Origin: Calendula officinalis
Taxonomy: Eukaryota; Streptophyta; Magnoliopsida; Asterales; Asteraceae
DNA length: 64,000 bases
Direction: 5' to 3'
Assembly (NCBI GenBank): GCA_963853835.1
Contig: OY970820.1
Location: 73,714,909 to 73,778,908, forward strand
The first letter of the stretch is position 1. Each line of letters opens with the position of its first letter. The notes beneath the pieces were generated by a model. The model was not told where the DNA came from and ran no database searches. It worked only from the letters and a program-made list of their open reading frames with translations. The translations under genes were made by a program, and so were the position numbers. Positions 24,002 through 36,203 of the stretch are shown here, one piece after another.

Positions 24002-25854
24002 TTAAAAATGAGCCTTGCGTTTGCGACCAGTATATTTTGTATCCCGAGGAACGTCATTTCCTTTACTCCTCATTTTCTCTTTTTTCTTTAAAATCCATGA
24101 TCTCGTTTTACCTTTCGTATTCTGTTTTTGCCTTTTCCGAGGCCTATTTCTGTCTGAAATACACACCTGCACAAAACATTTACAAAATAAATAAATAAAC
24201 AATTTTTGTAAGATGCAATATAATTGCAAATGTTGATTTGTTAGTTACAACTTACAGTTTGGTTCTCTTCATCACCACTAAATTCGTCATCTGAACCATT
24301 TTTATTTTCACCTTTACCAGGTGCTGTTGTTGTGCTCATAGAAGCGGGCCCACAAGTAAGCACAAGGTATTCTTTTCTTTTCTTTGAACTGATTATAAAT
24401 TAGTGCATCGTATGAGTTTTAAAATAAAATGAAAAATAAAAATATATTAATTATGTGGGCCCACGAAGTGATTTACCTATGAGGGTAATCGATAACTACA
24501 CCACCAGAAAATCCAGCACGCATAGCAAAACTTAGGATTAATTCTCGTTGTGCAATATTTTCAGGGTATACTTGAAAAACTGCTCTAGCTCCCCTACTTA
24601 AGCATCTGTATAGTGATCCAAAAAAAGCCCTGAAAATAAAAATGTCAATATTTTACATCATATTTTTCTTATTTCTAGTGATTATTATTATGTAAATTTT
24701 GAGAATAAGGAGAAACGGGATTGTACATACTTCAATCTCAGTCGTGGTTCATGACAAGATTTATCAGCATTGCACAACCACTGCATTATTAAAAAATATT
24801 GTTAAAATATGTGATTTTATTTTAATTTCTGAATCAAATGAATTAAAAAAGTAGACTTTCAAAGAAGATTATAGACCTGAACAGCTGAGATACTGATAGC
24901 ACCATCAATCACTCCAGATCGGAGTCCTAGGCCCTGCATATGCAATAAAATATTCTTTAAACTTTAAAAATATTAAGAACGATCAGATTAAGAATTTTAT
25001 AGTTTAGTTAACTTTAAGACATGATATATGGAATATGGAAACAAAGATGGTTACATACCTGACCCATGTCACCAAGTATAAGATCACCATCAGTTTCACG
25101 CTCCAAAGCAACATCTAGTTAAGGAAATATTTAATATTATTATGTGCAATCGATAAATCCAATTTTTATCATGTTTAACAATTAAAAGAAAGAGAGATTG
25201 GAAACAAAAATTTTATTGCATACCAAGCATCGATTTTGATATATCTAGACCAATCCATTCATGTCCAGTTTCAGTTATTGTTTCACCACTAAGTCCAGAA
25301 CCACAACCTGTTAATCATGAGTATAGAGATTAAATCGAAATTACCTTTATCAAGATTTTATTTTTGTACAAACAACAACATCACACATCTGTTCTTCATA
25401 GTTAAACACCATAAGAGACTAAGATACTCCCACTCTGCTAATAAGAATCCTTTTTCAACCTTTTGATATAAAATTTAGGAAAGGTAGCTCCAAAAAGTTC
25501 ATATAATTGGACCAGAAAAAACCTATGACTATGAATGACAAACGTACACACACAAGAAAACGGAAGGAAGTAATTTACCAATGTCAAGAAGCAATCTAGG
25601 GATCCCATCATCAGGCAATGCAAGAAGCTCTAATGCTCTTTCTGAAAGTTCCGCCTTTAAATTCAATTAAAATTTCAGAAAACTATCATATAAAATCAGA
25701 GTATAACTAATAGAATTAATATCATAGCTCGCTAATTAGATACATAAACATATACCTGAATTCCGACGATACGCGATGAGGAAGTATATTTTCGAGCTTC
25801 GACATCGTCATAGAATATCTCCGGCGGTGCTTGTAGCTCCGGCCTTGACGACAT
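24002..25854 (-). CDS. RID2: 18S rRNA (guanine-N7)-methyltransferase, RID2/BUD23 type
   Basis: Nine minus-strand exons with GT-AG borders and consistent phases give 290 residues: 25756-25854, 25579-25654, 25224-25307, 25059-25114, 24877-24933, 24731-24780, 24477-24629, 24256-24388 and 24002-24166. The S-adenosylmethionine motif I is LLLDIGCGSGLSGE, followed by WIGLDISKSML, GDLILGDMGQGL and the family word AVQWLCNADKS. The conserved VFQVYPEN and AGFSGGVVIDYPHS come next, and a basic, nuclear/nucleolar-looking tail ends GRKRKAHF. Length and order match Arabidopsis ROOT INITIATION DEFECTIVE 2 and yeast Bud23, which methylate the small-subunit rRNA during ribosome assembly. The ATG at 25854 gives the family N-terminus MSSRPELQAPPEIFYD. 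The leader carries a telo-box. No lesions seen. Confidence 0.93.
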
Positions 25855-25947
25855 ATGTGTTGACGACGGTGGTGGTGGTTTTAGCTATCGACAAGAGGGT
25901 GCTGCGACTCGCCTGTGTGCTGCAATGCAAAGGGTTTTCACTCAAAA

Positions 25948-25956
25948 TTAGGGTTT
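25948..25956 (-). promoter_or_regulatory. Telo-box upstream of RID2
   Basis: AAACCCTAA on the minus strand, about 95 bp upstream of the RID2 start codon. Telo-boxes are a recognised promoter or leader element of plant ribosomal-protein and ribosome-biogenesis genes, which fits the gene's role. The native promoter beyond it is cut by a chromovirus insertion at 26113. Confidence 0.6.
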
Positions 25957-26112
25957 AAAAATAGTTTGATACCAAAATCTGTGAATAACATTTTAACACC
26001 CTCAAACTTATAACCCACATGCGACTTTAGTCCCTTATGAATTATGATTTGTCACCGTAAACATATACCCACGTCTTAGAGTGAGCGGTGTGATGGCGAG
26101 GGCCGGTGTCCG

Positions 26113-26485
26113 TGATGCAAGCTGATTTTGAGCTAGCTATACTCCAAGAACGATTAGTAAGAAGAGAGTGTTTGGGGCAATTATCTGAATGCTATTTCCC
26201 TGAAATCAAATTACAATTTATAATAACTACCCATGATCTCCTTAGTGGAGCACTACTAATGCATGCATGTGCTAATGGCAAAGATGCCTTCTTGTTCCTA
26301 AATAAAAGTAAACGTGTGACACTAGAAGTAACTGACTTTGGACTCTTTCAAACTTTGACTGACAACGTGATTAATCAAGTAGGCGAGCTGGAACTTTGAC
26401 AATTCGTTTGGGCCTATTCTCTTTGCATTGGGCCGAGTCTTTAGGTTCTTGTGTTGGATCATTGATGTGGGCTAACGGTGTATCA
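26113..26485 (-). repeat. Chromovirus 3' LTR (RID2-proximal)
   Basis: 373 bp, matching the right LTR except for about 28 bases missing near 26223. It holds three TGGGCY words within 65 bp (26409, 26429 and 26468 on the plus strand), the site II type motif, and faces the RID2 gene. Confidence 0.9.
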
Positions 26486-26489
26486 ATAC

Positions 26490-29400
26490 CTCCCTGTGAA
26501 AATTCGACCTTGTCCTCAAGGTCGCGGTATTGCTGCGGAATTGTGGACCAAAACTCGGGAAAGGAAGATTGAATTTATGCGGATGTTTCCCATGTTGCTT
26601 CAGCGATATCGGTGTCTTGCCAATGGATTAGAAACTGAAGTGTGGTATCGGTATCGGTGGGGTGGTAACGGTGATCAATGATGGCTTGTGGGTGTAGGAT
26701 AGGGAGATTTTCGTGGGTAGGGGTGGGTAGGGGTGTAGCTTGCGGGGTGGGTTTCCCATGGTAGTCCCGTAGTAGGGAAACATGGAAGACCGGGTGGATA
26801 CGGCTATCGGCGGGTAGGTCGACTCGGTAAGCAACGAGTTGCGGTGAGTAATTTTGTATGGGCTGAAGTAACGGCGGCTGAGCTTGTGGGAACTACGGTT
26901 AGCAACGGAGGATTGGCGGTAAATGCGGAGCTCGATGTAAACCCAATCGCCAATGTTAAATGTTTTTTCTAATCGGTGTTTGTTAGCCTGTTTAACCATG
27001 CGTTCGCGAGCTTTGAGCAGATTGGTTTTTAGTTGTGACAGAAGTTCGTTGTGGGCGGTGAGGGTTTCATCGATGGAGGGTACTGTTGAGGTGCCATGGA
27101 TGTAGGATGGTGTGGTGGGGGGTTCACGTCCGTATAGAGCTTTAAACGGGGACATGCCGATCGAACTATGGTGGGAAGTGTTATACCAAAATTCAGCAAG
27201 GTATAGATATTTGGACCACGACTTTGGTTCATCGCTGACGAAGCATCGTAAGTAATTTTCAAGGCAACGATTAACGACTTCGGACTGTCCGTCGGTTTGA
27301 GGATGGTATGCACTTGAATGCCGCAAGGTGGTTCCGAGTTGTTTGAAGAGTTCCTGCCAAAACCGACTTAAAAATAACGGGTCACGGTCCGAAATTATGG
27401 TCTTAGGTAGACCATGTAATCGGTAAATGGAATGTAAAAAATTAGTTGCAAGTGTGACCGCGGTGTAGTTTGGTGGTAGCCCGATAAAATGAGCGCTCTT
27501 TGAGAGGCGATCGACGACCACCCAAATTGTTGTTTTACCATTGGATGTGGGAAGTTGAGTGATAAAGTCCATGGTTATGTCTTCCCAAACATGTGCGGGT
27601 GTTGGTAGCGGCTGTAATAAACCGTATGGTTTATGGTTGGTGGTTTTCATTTGTTGGCAAGTGGGACATGCACGTATAAATGAGGCCACTGTTGCATGCA
27701 TGTGGTCCCAAAAAAATGAAGCTTTAAGGCTCCTAAGTGTGGGTTGCACGCCTGAATGGCCACCAATGGGTGTGGCATGGAATTCACTAATAATTTTGTT
27801 AATAAGGTGGGTATCGGGGGGAATTACTAACCGTTCTTGATGATAGACTAGCCCGTCGCGAACCGTGTAGGTGGGTGTGGGGGATGTGGCTAATTGGAGA
27901 AGGAATTGGATTCCGGTGGGATTGGTGGAGTAGTACTGTCGAACCTCCTCAAGCCAAGTTAAAATTGGTGATGTTAGAGCGAGATAGGCTGGATCGTCCA
28001 TACGGCTTAAGGCATCCGCAACCTTATTCTCACGGCCCGGCTTGTATAATATCTCAAAATCGTAGCCCAATAGTTTAGCGGCCCATTTGTGTTGGTCGGG
28101 AGTTTGGATGACTTGTGAAAGGAGGTGTCGTAAACTGTGTTGGTCGGTATAGATTTTAAAATATCGACCGAGCAAATATTGTCGCCATTTACGGACCGCT
28201 TCGGTGATGGCATAGAGTTCGCGAGTATAGGCCGACGAAGATTGCATGCGAGGTCCCATTTTTTTGCTAAAGAAAGCGATCGGGTGGTCCGATTGTGATA
28301 ATACGGCACCGACACCGGTACCCGAAGCGTCGGTGGTGACATTAAAGGGCATGGTAAAATCGGGTAATGCAAGAGTTTGTGGGTGGTCATGGCTTTTTTG
28401 AGTGCATGAAAGGCTTCTCTTGCTTTTGAGGACCAATTGAAGTTTTGTTTTTGTAGTAAATCAGTAAGGGAGCTGCGATGGTGGCATAATTTTTCACAAA
28501 ACGGCGGTAATACCCGGTGAGGCCAACAAAACCCCGTAATTTGGTAACGGTTGTGGGTTGTGGCCAATGGAGGATGGCGTGGATTTTATCATTATCGACC
28601 GAAACGCCGTCTCCCGAGATCATGTGGCCCAAGTATTGGACCTGAGGTTCGGCAAAAATGCACTTGGATTGCTTGGCATAGTAACGGTGGGTGGTGAGGA
28701 TTTCAAATACGGAATGAAGGTGAAGGAGGTGTTGATCACGAGTGGAGCTATAAATTAAAATGTCATCGAAAAATACCAATTCATACCAGCGCAATTGTTT
28801 ACGAAACAAGTCATTCATGGCGGATTAAAAGGTGGATGGAGCATTAGATAGGCCGAATGGCATAACAAGAAACTCGTATTGGCCATCGATGGTCCGGAAG
28901 GCCGTTTTTTCCGTATCGGCTTTAGGAACTCAGATTTGGTGGTATCCCGAGCGAAGATCGATTTTGGAGAAGAACCGGGAACCATGGAGGTCATCGAGGA
29001 GTTCATCAACCGTTGGAATGGGGAAACGGTCACGGACGGTTACCGCATTCAAGGCGCGGTAATCAATACAAAACCGCCATGAGCCGTCCTTTTTGCGAAC
29101 TAAGAGTACCGGTGATGAAAACGGGCTCGTGCTCGGTTTGATAATTCCATCTTTGAGCATCTCGTTAATGAGTTCTGTCATAATACCCTTTTGAAAATGT
29201 GGATAACGGTACGGTCGGACATTAACGGGGGCGACATTTGGTAGGAGGTTGATGTGGTGGTCGTGGTGGCGGGATGGTGGAAGACCAACGGGTTTCTCAA
29301 AGAGGTGGTTGAATTGATGGAGGAGGGCAGTGATATCGGTAGGGTGGTGGGTGTCGGCTGTGGTGGTGGGTTCTGGGATGGGATCGCAAATTATGGCATA

Positions 29401-31115
29401 ATAGGAAGAGATGGCTTGTTTTTGGACGAGGTGGTGAATGGTACTGGTAGAGGCGGTGGTTATTGCGGGTTCACCTTTGAGAGTAACAATTTTATCTTGG
29501 TATGTGAAACTGAGTGTGGGTATGGAGAAATCGGCGGTGACTGGGCCAAGTGTGCTCAACCAGGCCATTCCGAGGACGACATCAGCCCCGGAAATCGGAA
29601 GAACGAAGGGTGCGATTTGGAAGGGAGTATTATTGAGGTGGATAGTGGTGGGAATGCATTGACCGGTGCATTGTAAGAAGGTCCGTTGCCCACCATGACC
29701 GGAAAAGTGGGTTGTGAATCTATGGCGAGGTGAAGGAAGGAAACGATTCGCGGTTGAATGATGTCATGTGTGCTACCCGAATCAATCAAGACGGTGACCG
29801 ATTGACCGCCGATGAAACCAGTGATGCGAAGAGATCGGGGTGAAGTGGTACCATGGATGGCGGCGGGTGAGTGAGCTAAGAATTGGGTCGAGGACGAAGT
29901 GGGGTTGGGGTCGTGGTGGTTTGTGGGTACTGGTGAGTTATTTGATTGGTGGGCTGGGCTAATGATATTGTTGGGCTGCGGAGAGAGTTGGTGTGGAGTT
30001 AAAGGATTTGGGTCAGTGATTGTTGGGCTTACGTAAGAATGAAAAGATGGGTTATGGCCTGATAGGTTTTCTTCCAGTAAATGAAATTCTGGAAGGAGTA
30101 TATTGTCATGATGAATGGGTGGAAACGGTTCATTAGGCTCGAGAAGCAAAAATTGCGGTGGATTACATCGGTGACCGGGATGAAATTTCTCCGGGCAACG
30201 GAAACACAATCCTTGGCTTCGCCGTGTTTGGACTTCCGCCGAGGTGAGGCGGCGAGTGGGTACGCTGGATGGAGGTCGGACGGGGGTGGGAAGGATGGCA
30301 GATTGATTGTTGGTGGCGGGGGAACGAGTGTATGGTGGCGTTGGGTAATTGTTGCGGAAGGAGTGGTTAGGGTCGGAGCGTTTGCTAGCGGTTAATTTTT
30401 CTTCTCTAAGCTTAGACAGGCCGTAGGTTTGGTGAAGTGTGGTGGGTCGGTGGATGGCTAGGTCGTTTTGGATATCGGGATGTAACCCGGAAATGAAGCA
30501 ATTGAGCATAGCAGCCGGCGAGAGATCTTGAACGCAGTTACTAAGGCGTTCAAATTCAGTTTGATAAACGGCGACGGAACTTTCTTGCTTGAGTTTGAAC
30601 AAAGTAGCTTGGTGATTGGTGAAAGTGGAAGGACCAAACCGCAATTCCAGTGAACGGGTAAAGGCTGGTCAATCGGCGAGGAGGTTGTTATTGTGCAAAT
30701 ACTTGTACCAACTCAGAGCTTCTCCTTGGAAATGGAAGGAAGCAAGAGCTGTACGTTGATCGGGCGGAATGTTGTAAAAGGAAAAATATTGGTTAGCTTG
30801 AAAAAGCCAATCCAATGGTTGAGTACCATCAAATGTGGGAAGTAATATTTTTGGGGATTTGTGGTTGTGGTTCGGCGGAGGGGGTGGTGGAGGTGGCGGT
30901 GGTTTGTCGGATGGGCTGGCTTGGGCGATGGTGGTGATAAGGTTGGTTTGTTGCTCGTATTGGGTGGCTAATTGTTTGGTAATGATATCGAGTTGGGATT
31001 GGGATGAGGTTTGAATGGCGAGAACTTTGTCGGTGGTGTTATTGAGCTTGTGGAGGAAGTCCACCATGGCTGCCAGGGTGTCCTCAAGGGTGGGCGGTTC
31101 GCGGCGGGGTGGCAT
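26490..31115 (-). pseudogene. Chromovirus gag-pol, broken
   Basis: Starts at MPPRREPPTLEDTL (31115). Gag is followed by a CCHC knuckle CFRCPEKFHPGHRC (about 30166-30207) and a protease active site LIDSGSTHDII (about 29760-29792). Reverse transcriptase has the KDGSWRFCIDYRALN block and the catalytic VFFDDILIYS (about 28770). RNase H (TDASGTGVGAVLS) comes next, then integrase with HHCC finger (CPTCQQMK) and DDE blocks (27750-27250). A GPY/F-like module follows, and then a C-terminal chromodomain remnant (FLIHWQDTDIAEATWE, 26575-26635). The order protease-RT-RNase H-integrase-chromodomain marks a chromovirus; the Reina group is my guess from the primer site. Breaks include TGA for tryptophan near 30669, TGA and TAA in the RT near 28935 and 28815, and frameshifts near 29680, 28400 and in the integrase tail. 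Confidence 0.9.
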
Positions 31116-31136
31116 GGTTCGCAATGAAAGCACCAA

Positions 31137-33260
31137 TGATGCAAGCTGATTTTGAGCTAGCTATACTCCAAGAATGATTAGTAAGAAGAGAGTGTTGGGG
31201 CAATTTTCTGAATGCTATTTCCTTGAAATAAAATTACAATTTATAATGCAAGTTACTAACTAATCTAGACTCACTAACTACCCATGATCTCCTTAGTGGA
31301 GCACTACTAATGCATGCATGTGCTAATGGCAAAGATGCCTTCTTGTTCCTAAATAAAAGTAAACGCGTGACACTAGAAGTAACTGACTTTGGACTGTAAC
31401 GACCCGAAATTTGTAAATAAATAAATTGTATAAAAATATGATAAATAAGGATAAATCGTTTAAAGAACATAGGATTTGGTTTCGTGTCGTTTGGAGACCG
31501 TACGAGAAAGTTATGGACGAAACCGGGTCGAGACAACAACCGAAAAGTGCAGCCCCGCTGCACATGGAAAGTTCACGCCGTGAACTTGGGGTTCCTGATC
31601 GGGAACTCCGTTCAGGGATTTGTGGTTTTTGGCACACGAAGTTCACGCCTAAGTAACGATCGGGAAAAGATCACGATTCGCATAGTTAGCGACGCGAACT
31701 AAGTTCGCGTCGTGAACTCTGGTCGACAGCATTAAAGTCGGGTTTTAGCTCATTAAATGCAATAGTAAACCCTAGTTTTCATCTTTGGCGATTTTTGAGC
31801 TCAAGTGCAGAATTTGGTTGATCTCTTCACAAATCTTTGGTAGATTTCACTCCTAGTGGAAGATTAAAGGTATATCTTCACTCCTTGATCTTTGTAGCTT
31901 TAGATCCATGTATTTTGATGCTTGGGTTGAAACCCTAGTTATTGGGGGTTATGGGTTATGGTGAATAAATGGTGTATACACTTAATAGATGGTATATTAA
32001 CAAAGGAATCAAGTGTATGGTTAAGATTGGTAAAAATCTTAAGGGTTGGTTAAACCTAGGGTTTGGTAAATTGCCATAATTGGGGGAAAGTGTTAATTGA
32101 TGGTATCTAGTGATTAATGGATGCATTATTTGTAGTATGTGATGTTGAACATTGCATGATTGTTGAATTAGGCTTTCGGTGAAGTCTTGGAGTTTGACCG
32201 AATTGTTGGAACAAGGAAACCGGCGGAAAGAGTACGGTTGGAGCATTATATTGCTAAGGTGAGTACGTGTGGACTTTATTGAGTACATAGCCATGAAAAT
32301 ACTTGTTATTATATATGTCGAGTCTATTTGATGATTGTGTAGAATTTAGTAAATAGAGTTAGTTGTATATTGTTAAATATAGTTAACTAACTCGTTGATG
32401 ATTGATGTGATAGCCAAAAGCTTTGATTGATATAACCGTCGAGTTATAGTAAGGTTGAGACGATGTGATGACGCGGGGGATCCCCGGTCATGAGGTATGG
32501 AATGGGGAGCATTTGGGCGGATCCCCATCGGCCCATTCCATGATAGTAGTCTTGCTAACTGGAAGTAGTCCGGCGAGTAAGGCAGGTATAGGTAGATTGG
32601 GCGATTCCCTCTTGCCTTTACCTTGAAGCTTGTTAATGCGGGGGATCCCCGGTTAATGAGTTAATGTGGTTCTAGTTAGTTGGGGATGTCCCGATAACTA
32701 GATATGATTGCTAGGAAAGCAAGGATCATAGAGTCACAATAGGGTGACTAGATAGATGGATGAACTACCTGTATATGTATTTATATGTCTTATGATTATT
32801 ATTATTGACGGGTCTAAACCCATGTAGCTCACGAGACGTTTTTGTCTCACGTACTCCTTGTTGTTTTGCTATGTACTCAGGTTCAGGATCGAAGGTTTAG
32901 GTACGCATGGATAGAGATGCGGGGCCTAGAGTAGAAGAACTTAGATTGGATTTATGCTTAGCTTTGGTTTTGATCTATTTTGTAACACCAAACTTATTAC
33001 TCTGATTTTCATACCAAAGGTTTTTGTAAATCTATATTTTGGAATAGTTCTTCTATTTATGAAAAATGACTTATTTTGGGCAAATGTTTTGTATTAAAAT
33101 TTGAGGTGTTACATGGACTCTTTCAAACTTTGACTGACAACGTGATTAATCAAGTAGGCGAGCTGGAACTTTGACAATTCGTTTGGGCCTATTCTCTTTG
33201 CATTGGGCCGAGTCTTTGGGTTCTTGTGTTGGATCATTGATGTGGGCTAACGGTGTATCA
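31137..33260 (-). repeat. Chromovirus 5' LTR, split by a solo LTR
   Basis: About 400 bp of LTR sequence in two pieces (31137-31394 and 33114-33260), interrupted by a 1.7-kb solo LTR. The uninterrupted sister LTR at 26113-26485 shows the joined arrangement. Confidence 0.9.
31395..33113 (+). repeat. Solo LTR of a second gypsy-like family
   Basis: 1719 bp starting TGTAACGACCC and ending GGTGTTACA, flanked by the 5-bp duplication TGGAC (31390-31394 and 33114-33118). No internal region or second LTR remains, so it is a solo LTR formed by LTR-LTR recombination. It contains GC-rich GTTCGCG/GTTCACG palindromes (31566-31725), like those in the array LTRs at 4486-4615. Orientation cannot be proved from a lone LTR; plus is assumed by likeness to the array LTR termini. 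Confidence 0.9.
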
Positions 33261-33451
33261 GTCCGCCACGAGCCACGCAAGCTCAAAGCTGCGTGCCACC
33301 ACACCGTTCATGGTGTGAGTGGGCGGGTCGGTGAGTCCACCAACGAGACCGGCGAGCCAATGGTAACGTGCCACGTAGCACTAGTCGTTGGCAACGACTG
33401 GAAATAAAAAAAAATTCAATTTTTTTTAAATTATAACCAATTATTATATCA

Positions 33452-33840
33452 ATAACATCTTCAACCATAAACTCTATCCAAGTCACTCTATCTCTATATT
33501 TAATGGACCCATTAACTCTAAACAAAACTTCAACTCCAACCATAAACTCTATTCATCCCCTTAAAACCAGTGGGACCTATAACAATTATTTTTTTTAACT
33601 CAATTGGATGGATTGTTGGCTTGCAAACACAAAACAAAATCAATTAAATAGAAATAATTATTAGATAATTAAATAGAAGTGGTGGGGTCCATTGATAGAG
33701 AGGGTATTCTCTCACTTCAAATATAGAGTGAGCTTTTCTCTCACTCTATATTTAGAGTGAGAGATAGAGATGGATTGGAGGAGAAAAACTTCAAATATAG
33801 AAATAGAGGGGATGATAGAGGTTGGTTGAAGATGCTCTTA
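33452..33840. mobile_element. MITE with CATCTTCAACC inverted ends
   Basis: The left end CATCTTCAACCATAAACTCT is mirrored by GAGCATCTTCAACCAACC (inverted, right end at about 33838), flanked by TAA/TTA. About 390 bp, non-coding, with further internal hairpins built from CTCTCACTCTATATTT. Termini and 3-bp target fit PIF/Harbinger-type MITEs. The preceding 190 bp (33266-33451) is GC-rich flanking DNA with no gene. Confidence 0.6.
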
Positions 33841-34684
33841 TGTCTAGTTCTTCAAATTAACATATCTTATACTTACGTCGGATGTCACTTCGAAAAATGT
33901 CTCTCTAATCTCTACATACGATAAGAATATGACTATCTAAATCTAACTGTCTTTCCTTTAAAAAAAATTGCTATCATTTTTATTTGCATATATAAGTGAA
34001 TAATCTCCTAATTTGCTCGTATAAGCTTAATATTTTCAAAAATTGAGTTTTCTTAATATTTGGTTATAATTTCTATTACTTAGTTGAATCTTATATTGTA
34101 TCGAATGTTTGATAAACAATACTTTTAAAAACGTAACAAAAAGAAAGAAATTGTATTTTGTTCCCACGAACTTATATACATGTACAAACATCTTCTTTTA
34201 CTCTTGATTGCAACCAGCATATGTGTTTGGATTTTTATAAAGAAGTTATTTTTAGTGCTTGGATAACAAATGGGAAGAAATAGTGATGGTCGATAACTTA
34301 TCCTTTGTAAGAAAATTAGTTATAAGTTGGTTATTATCAATGTATATAAGGTAGTATTGCAAAACCCATTTTATATGTACTTTAGTAGGGATACCATCTA
34401 CTGCACGTATAGGTGGCAAAATAAACATGTTGACATTTATCATCATCAAATGGGTTGTAAATAGAAAATATAGTAACCAACACCATTTCTCTAAAAAATT
34501 TGTGTAAAACTCCATGCTTATAAACCTAAACATTTTAGGATTTGTTGAATTGTTCACCATCTTAATTAATTATGAGATGCTCTGTCGTTCACACTGTTAT
34601 GCTAAAATCTTGCTAAACTCTCCCTCCATCTTATCAACACTTGTCACTTTGGATCCCTGACCTTGATAAAGATTTTAGAAGCAC
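33841..34684. other. Intergenic AT-rich region downstream of COQ5
   Basis: About 840 bp with no recognised feature. A 102-codon minus-strand frame (34252-34560) has no recognisable domain and is probably chance; part may be COQ5 3' untranslated sequence. Confidence 0.5.
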
Positions 34685-36203
34685 CTAAATCTTCAACCCT
34701 GAATGGATTGCAACTACTCCTCCCACTAGATTTTCATACTCCACCTTTTCAAAACCAGCTTCTGCAATCATTGATGCAAAAACCTCCTGAAATACACCAA
34801 CCAAAAATGTAATTAAATAATATGAAAAACTTAAAATTGTTTTTATTTTTGGTTTTTAATTATGGTTAAGATGTGAAACATGCCTGAGGAGGAAAACGCC
34901 GAACACTTTCAACCAAATACTGATAAGAATCACGGTCTCCCGCAACTAACTCTCCTAAACTTGGAATCACTGAGAATGAGTAGTAATCATACCTAAACAA
35001 TAAATAAATAAATAAAACAAAATACGTTATAATGTAATTTGTTTGACACTTAAAAGTCAAACCTTGACTTAATATATAAGTCAGAAGAAACTTACAGCTG
35101 CTTGAAAACTGGAGCTTCTACATGACTAAGTTCAAGGCAAAGGAATCTGCCTCCCTTTTTGAGCACCCTGATTGAAAAATAAAAACATATTCAATTAATT
35201 ATGTAAATACTATGTGACGAGAAAAATAAATAAATAATTAAATAATATTAAGGTACAGAAAAACCTGTATGCTTCAGCAAGAACTTTTTCTATGTGTGTA
35301 ACGTTCCTAATACCAAAAGCAATAGTGTAACCATCCATTGAATTATCCTCAAAATTCAGTTTTTCTGCATCACCTTTGACCCATACAAGTGACCCTTGAT
35401 CTCCAAGCCCTAAATAATCATATGATTAAATTAATAATTTCTCCAAAATTTACATATTTGTAAAATGGATTTTACTTAAAACCACAATTACCTCTTTCTA
35501 GAGCTCTTTTTTTGCCAACATTTAACATATTTGGATTAATATCACAAACATAAATCTGAGTTTCATCATCTTCACGAGTGTCTGCTACACCTCTACGTTT
35601 AACACTATTGATAGTTTCTAGAATCCTGAAAGCCACATCACCTGTCAAAATTTAACTAATTTCAAATTCCATTATAATAAATAAAAAATAATATGATCAT
35701 CAGAGACGAACTAACCTGTCCCACCGGCTACATCAAGATGCTTCATCCCGGGAAATGGACTCAATTTTGTAACTAATCTGGAAAGAAGCACGAGCAAGCA
35801 TTAAATTAAAAGTTATAATAAGAAAGAAAAATAAAAAAAATGAAATTAATTTTTAGACTCGACCTCTCTTTCCACAACCTATGCAGTCCACCACTCATCA
35901 AATCGTTCATGATATCATAATTTGATGCAACCTTGGTGAACACATTACCGACCAATTGGCTTTTTTCATCTTCATTTACTTCTTTAAACCCTGCAGTACA
36001 ACTAGGATGTCAGATACAGGGGTATTCTCGTCATTTATCTCATTCAAATGACTGCAAGTTGGATTGTAACTAAATAAATAAATAATAACAGGGTAGTAAT
36101 GTGACCTACCAAAGCTAGTAGCATGAGAATGCAGAGTAGCAGCAGGATTGAACCTGGGTAATAACTTGCTCCCCAATCTTCGAGCAACCATTCTAGCCGA
36201 CAT
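34685..36203 (-). CDS. COQ5: 2-methoxy-6-polyprenyl-1,4-benzoquinol methylase, mitochondrial
   Basis: Eight minus-strand exons give 286 residues in consistent phase: 36110-36203, 35864-35990, 35716-35777, 35492-35641, 35265-35409, 35096-35167, 34884-34992 and 34685-34786. The UbiE/COQ5 fold is clear: FTKVASNYDIMNDLMSGG, the SAM motif LDVAGGTGDVAF, YVCDINPNML, AFGIRNVTHIEKVLAEAYR, GGRFLCLELSHVE, YDYYSFSVIPSLGELVAGD and the terminal GGVVAIHSGLKI. The enzyme makes the C-methylation step of ubiquinone synthesis on the matrix side of the inner mitochondrial membrane. The arginine-rich, acid-poor first 30 residues (ARMVARRLGSKLLPRF) fit a mitochondrial targeting peptide. The last intron (34787-34883) has a GC donor (CAG|GCATG) instead of GT; all other introns are GT-AG. 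Length is close to Arabidopsis COQ5 (288). No lesion. Confidence 0.94.

Larger units (their letters stand above)
26113..33260 (-). mobile_element. Chromovirus-type Ty3/gypsy retrotransposon, decayed
   Basis: A minus-strand element bounded by LTRs that begin TGATACACC and end TGCATCA (in element orientation), with a perfect 5-bp target duplication GTCCG at 26108-26112 and 33261-33265. The primer-binding site next to the right LTR reads TTGGTGCTTTCATTG on the minus strand. The 3' end of the internal region has a purine-rich tract (CACAGGGAGGTAT) next to the left LTR. It is inserted 254 bp upstream of the RID2 ATG, in the same transcriptional direction, so its 3' LTR faces RID2. Confidence 0.92.

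Noticed and set aside
27559..29676. Several plus-strand frames of 60-140 codons across the chromovirus
   Set aside because: Antisense shadows of the minus-strand gag-pol, glycine/valine-rich as expected from its composition.
34252..34560. 102-codon minus-strand frame with hydrophobic stretches
   Set aside because: No family resemblance, no supporting splice or promoter signals, and it lies in AT-rich intergenic DNA downstream of COQ5.
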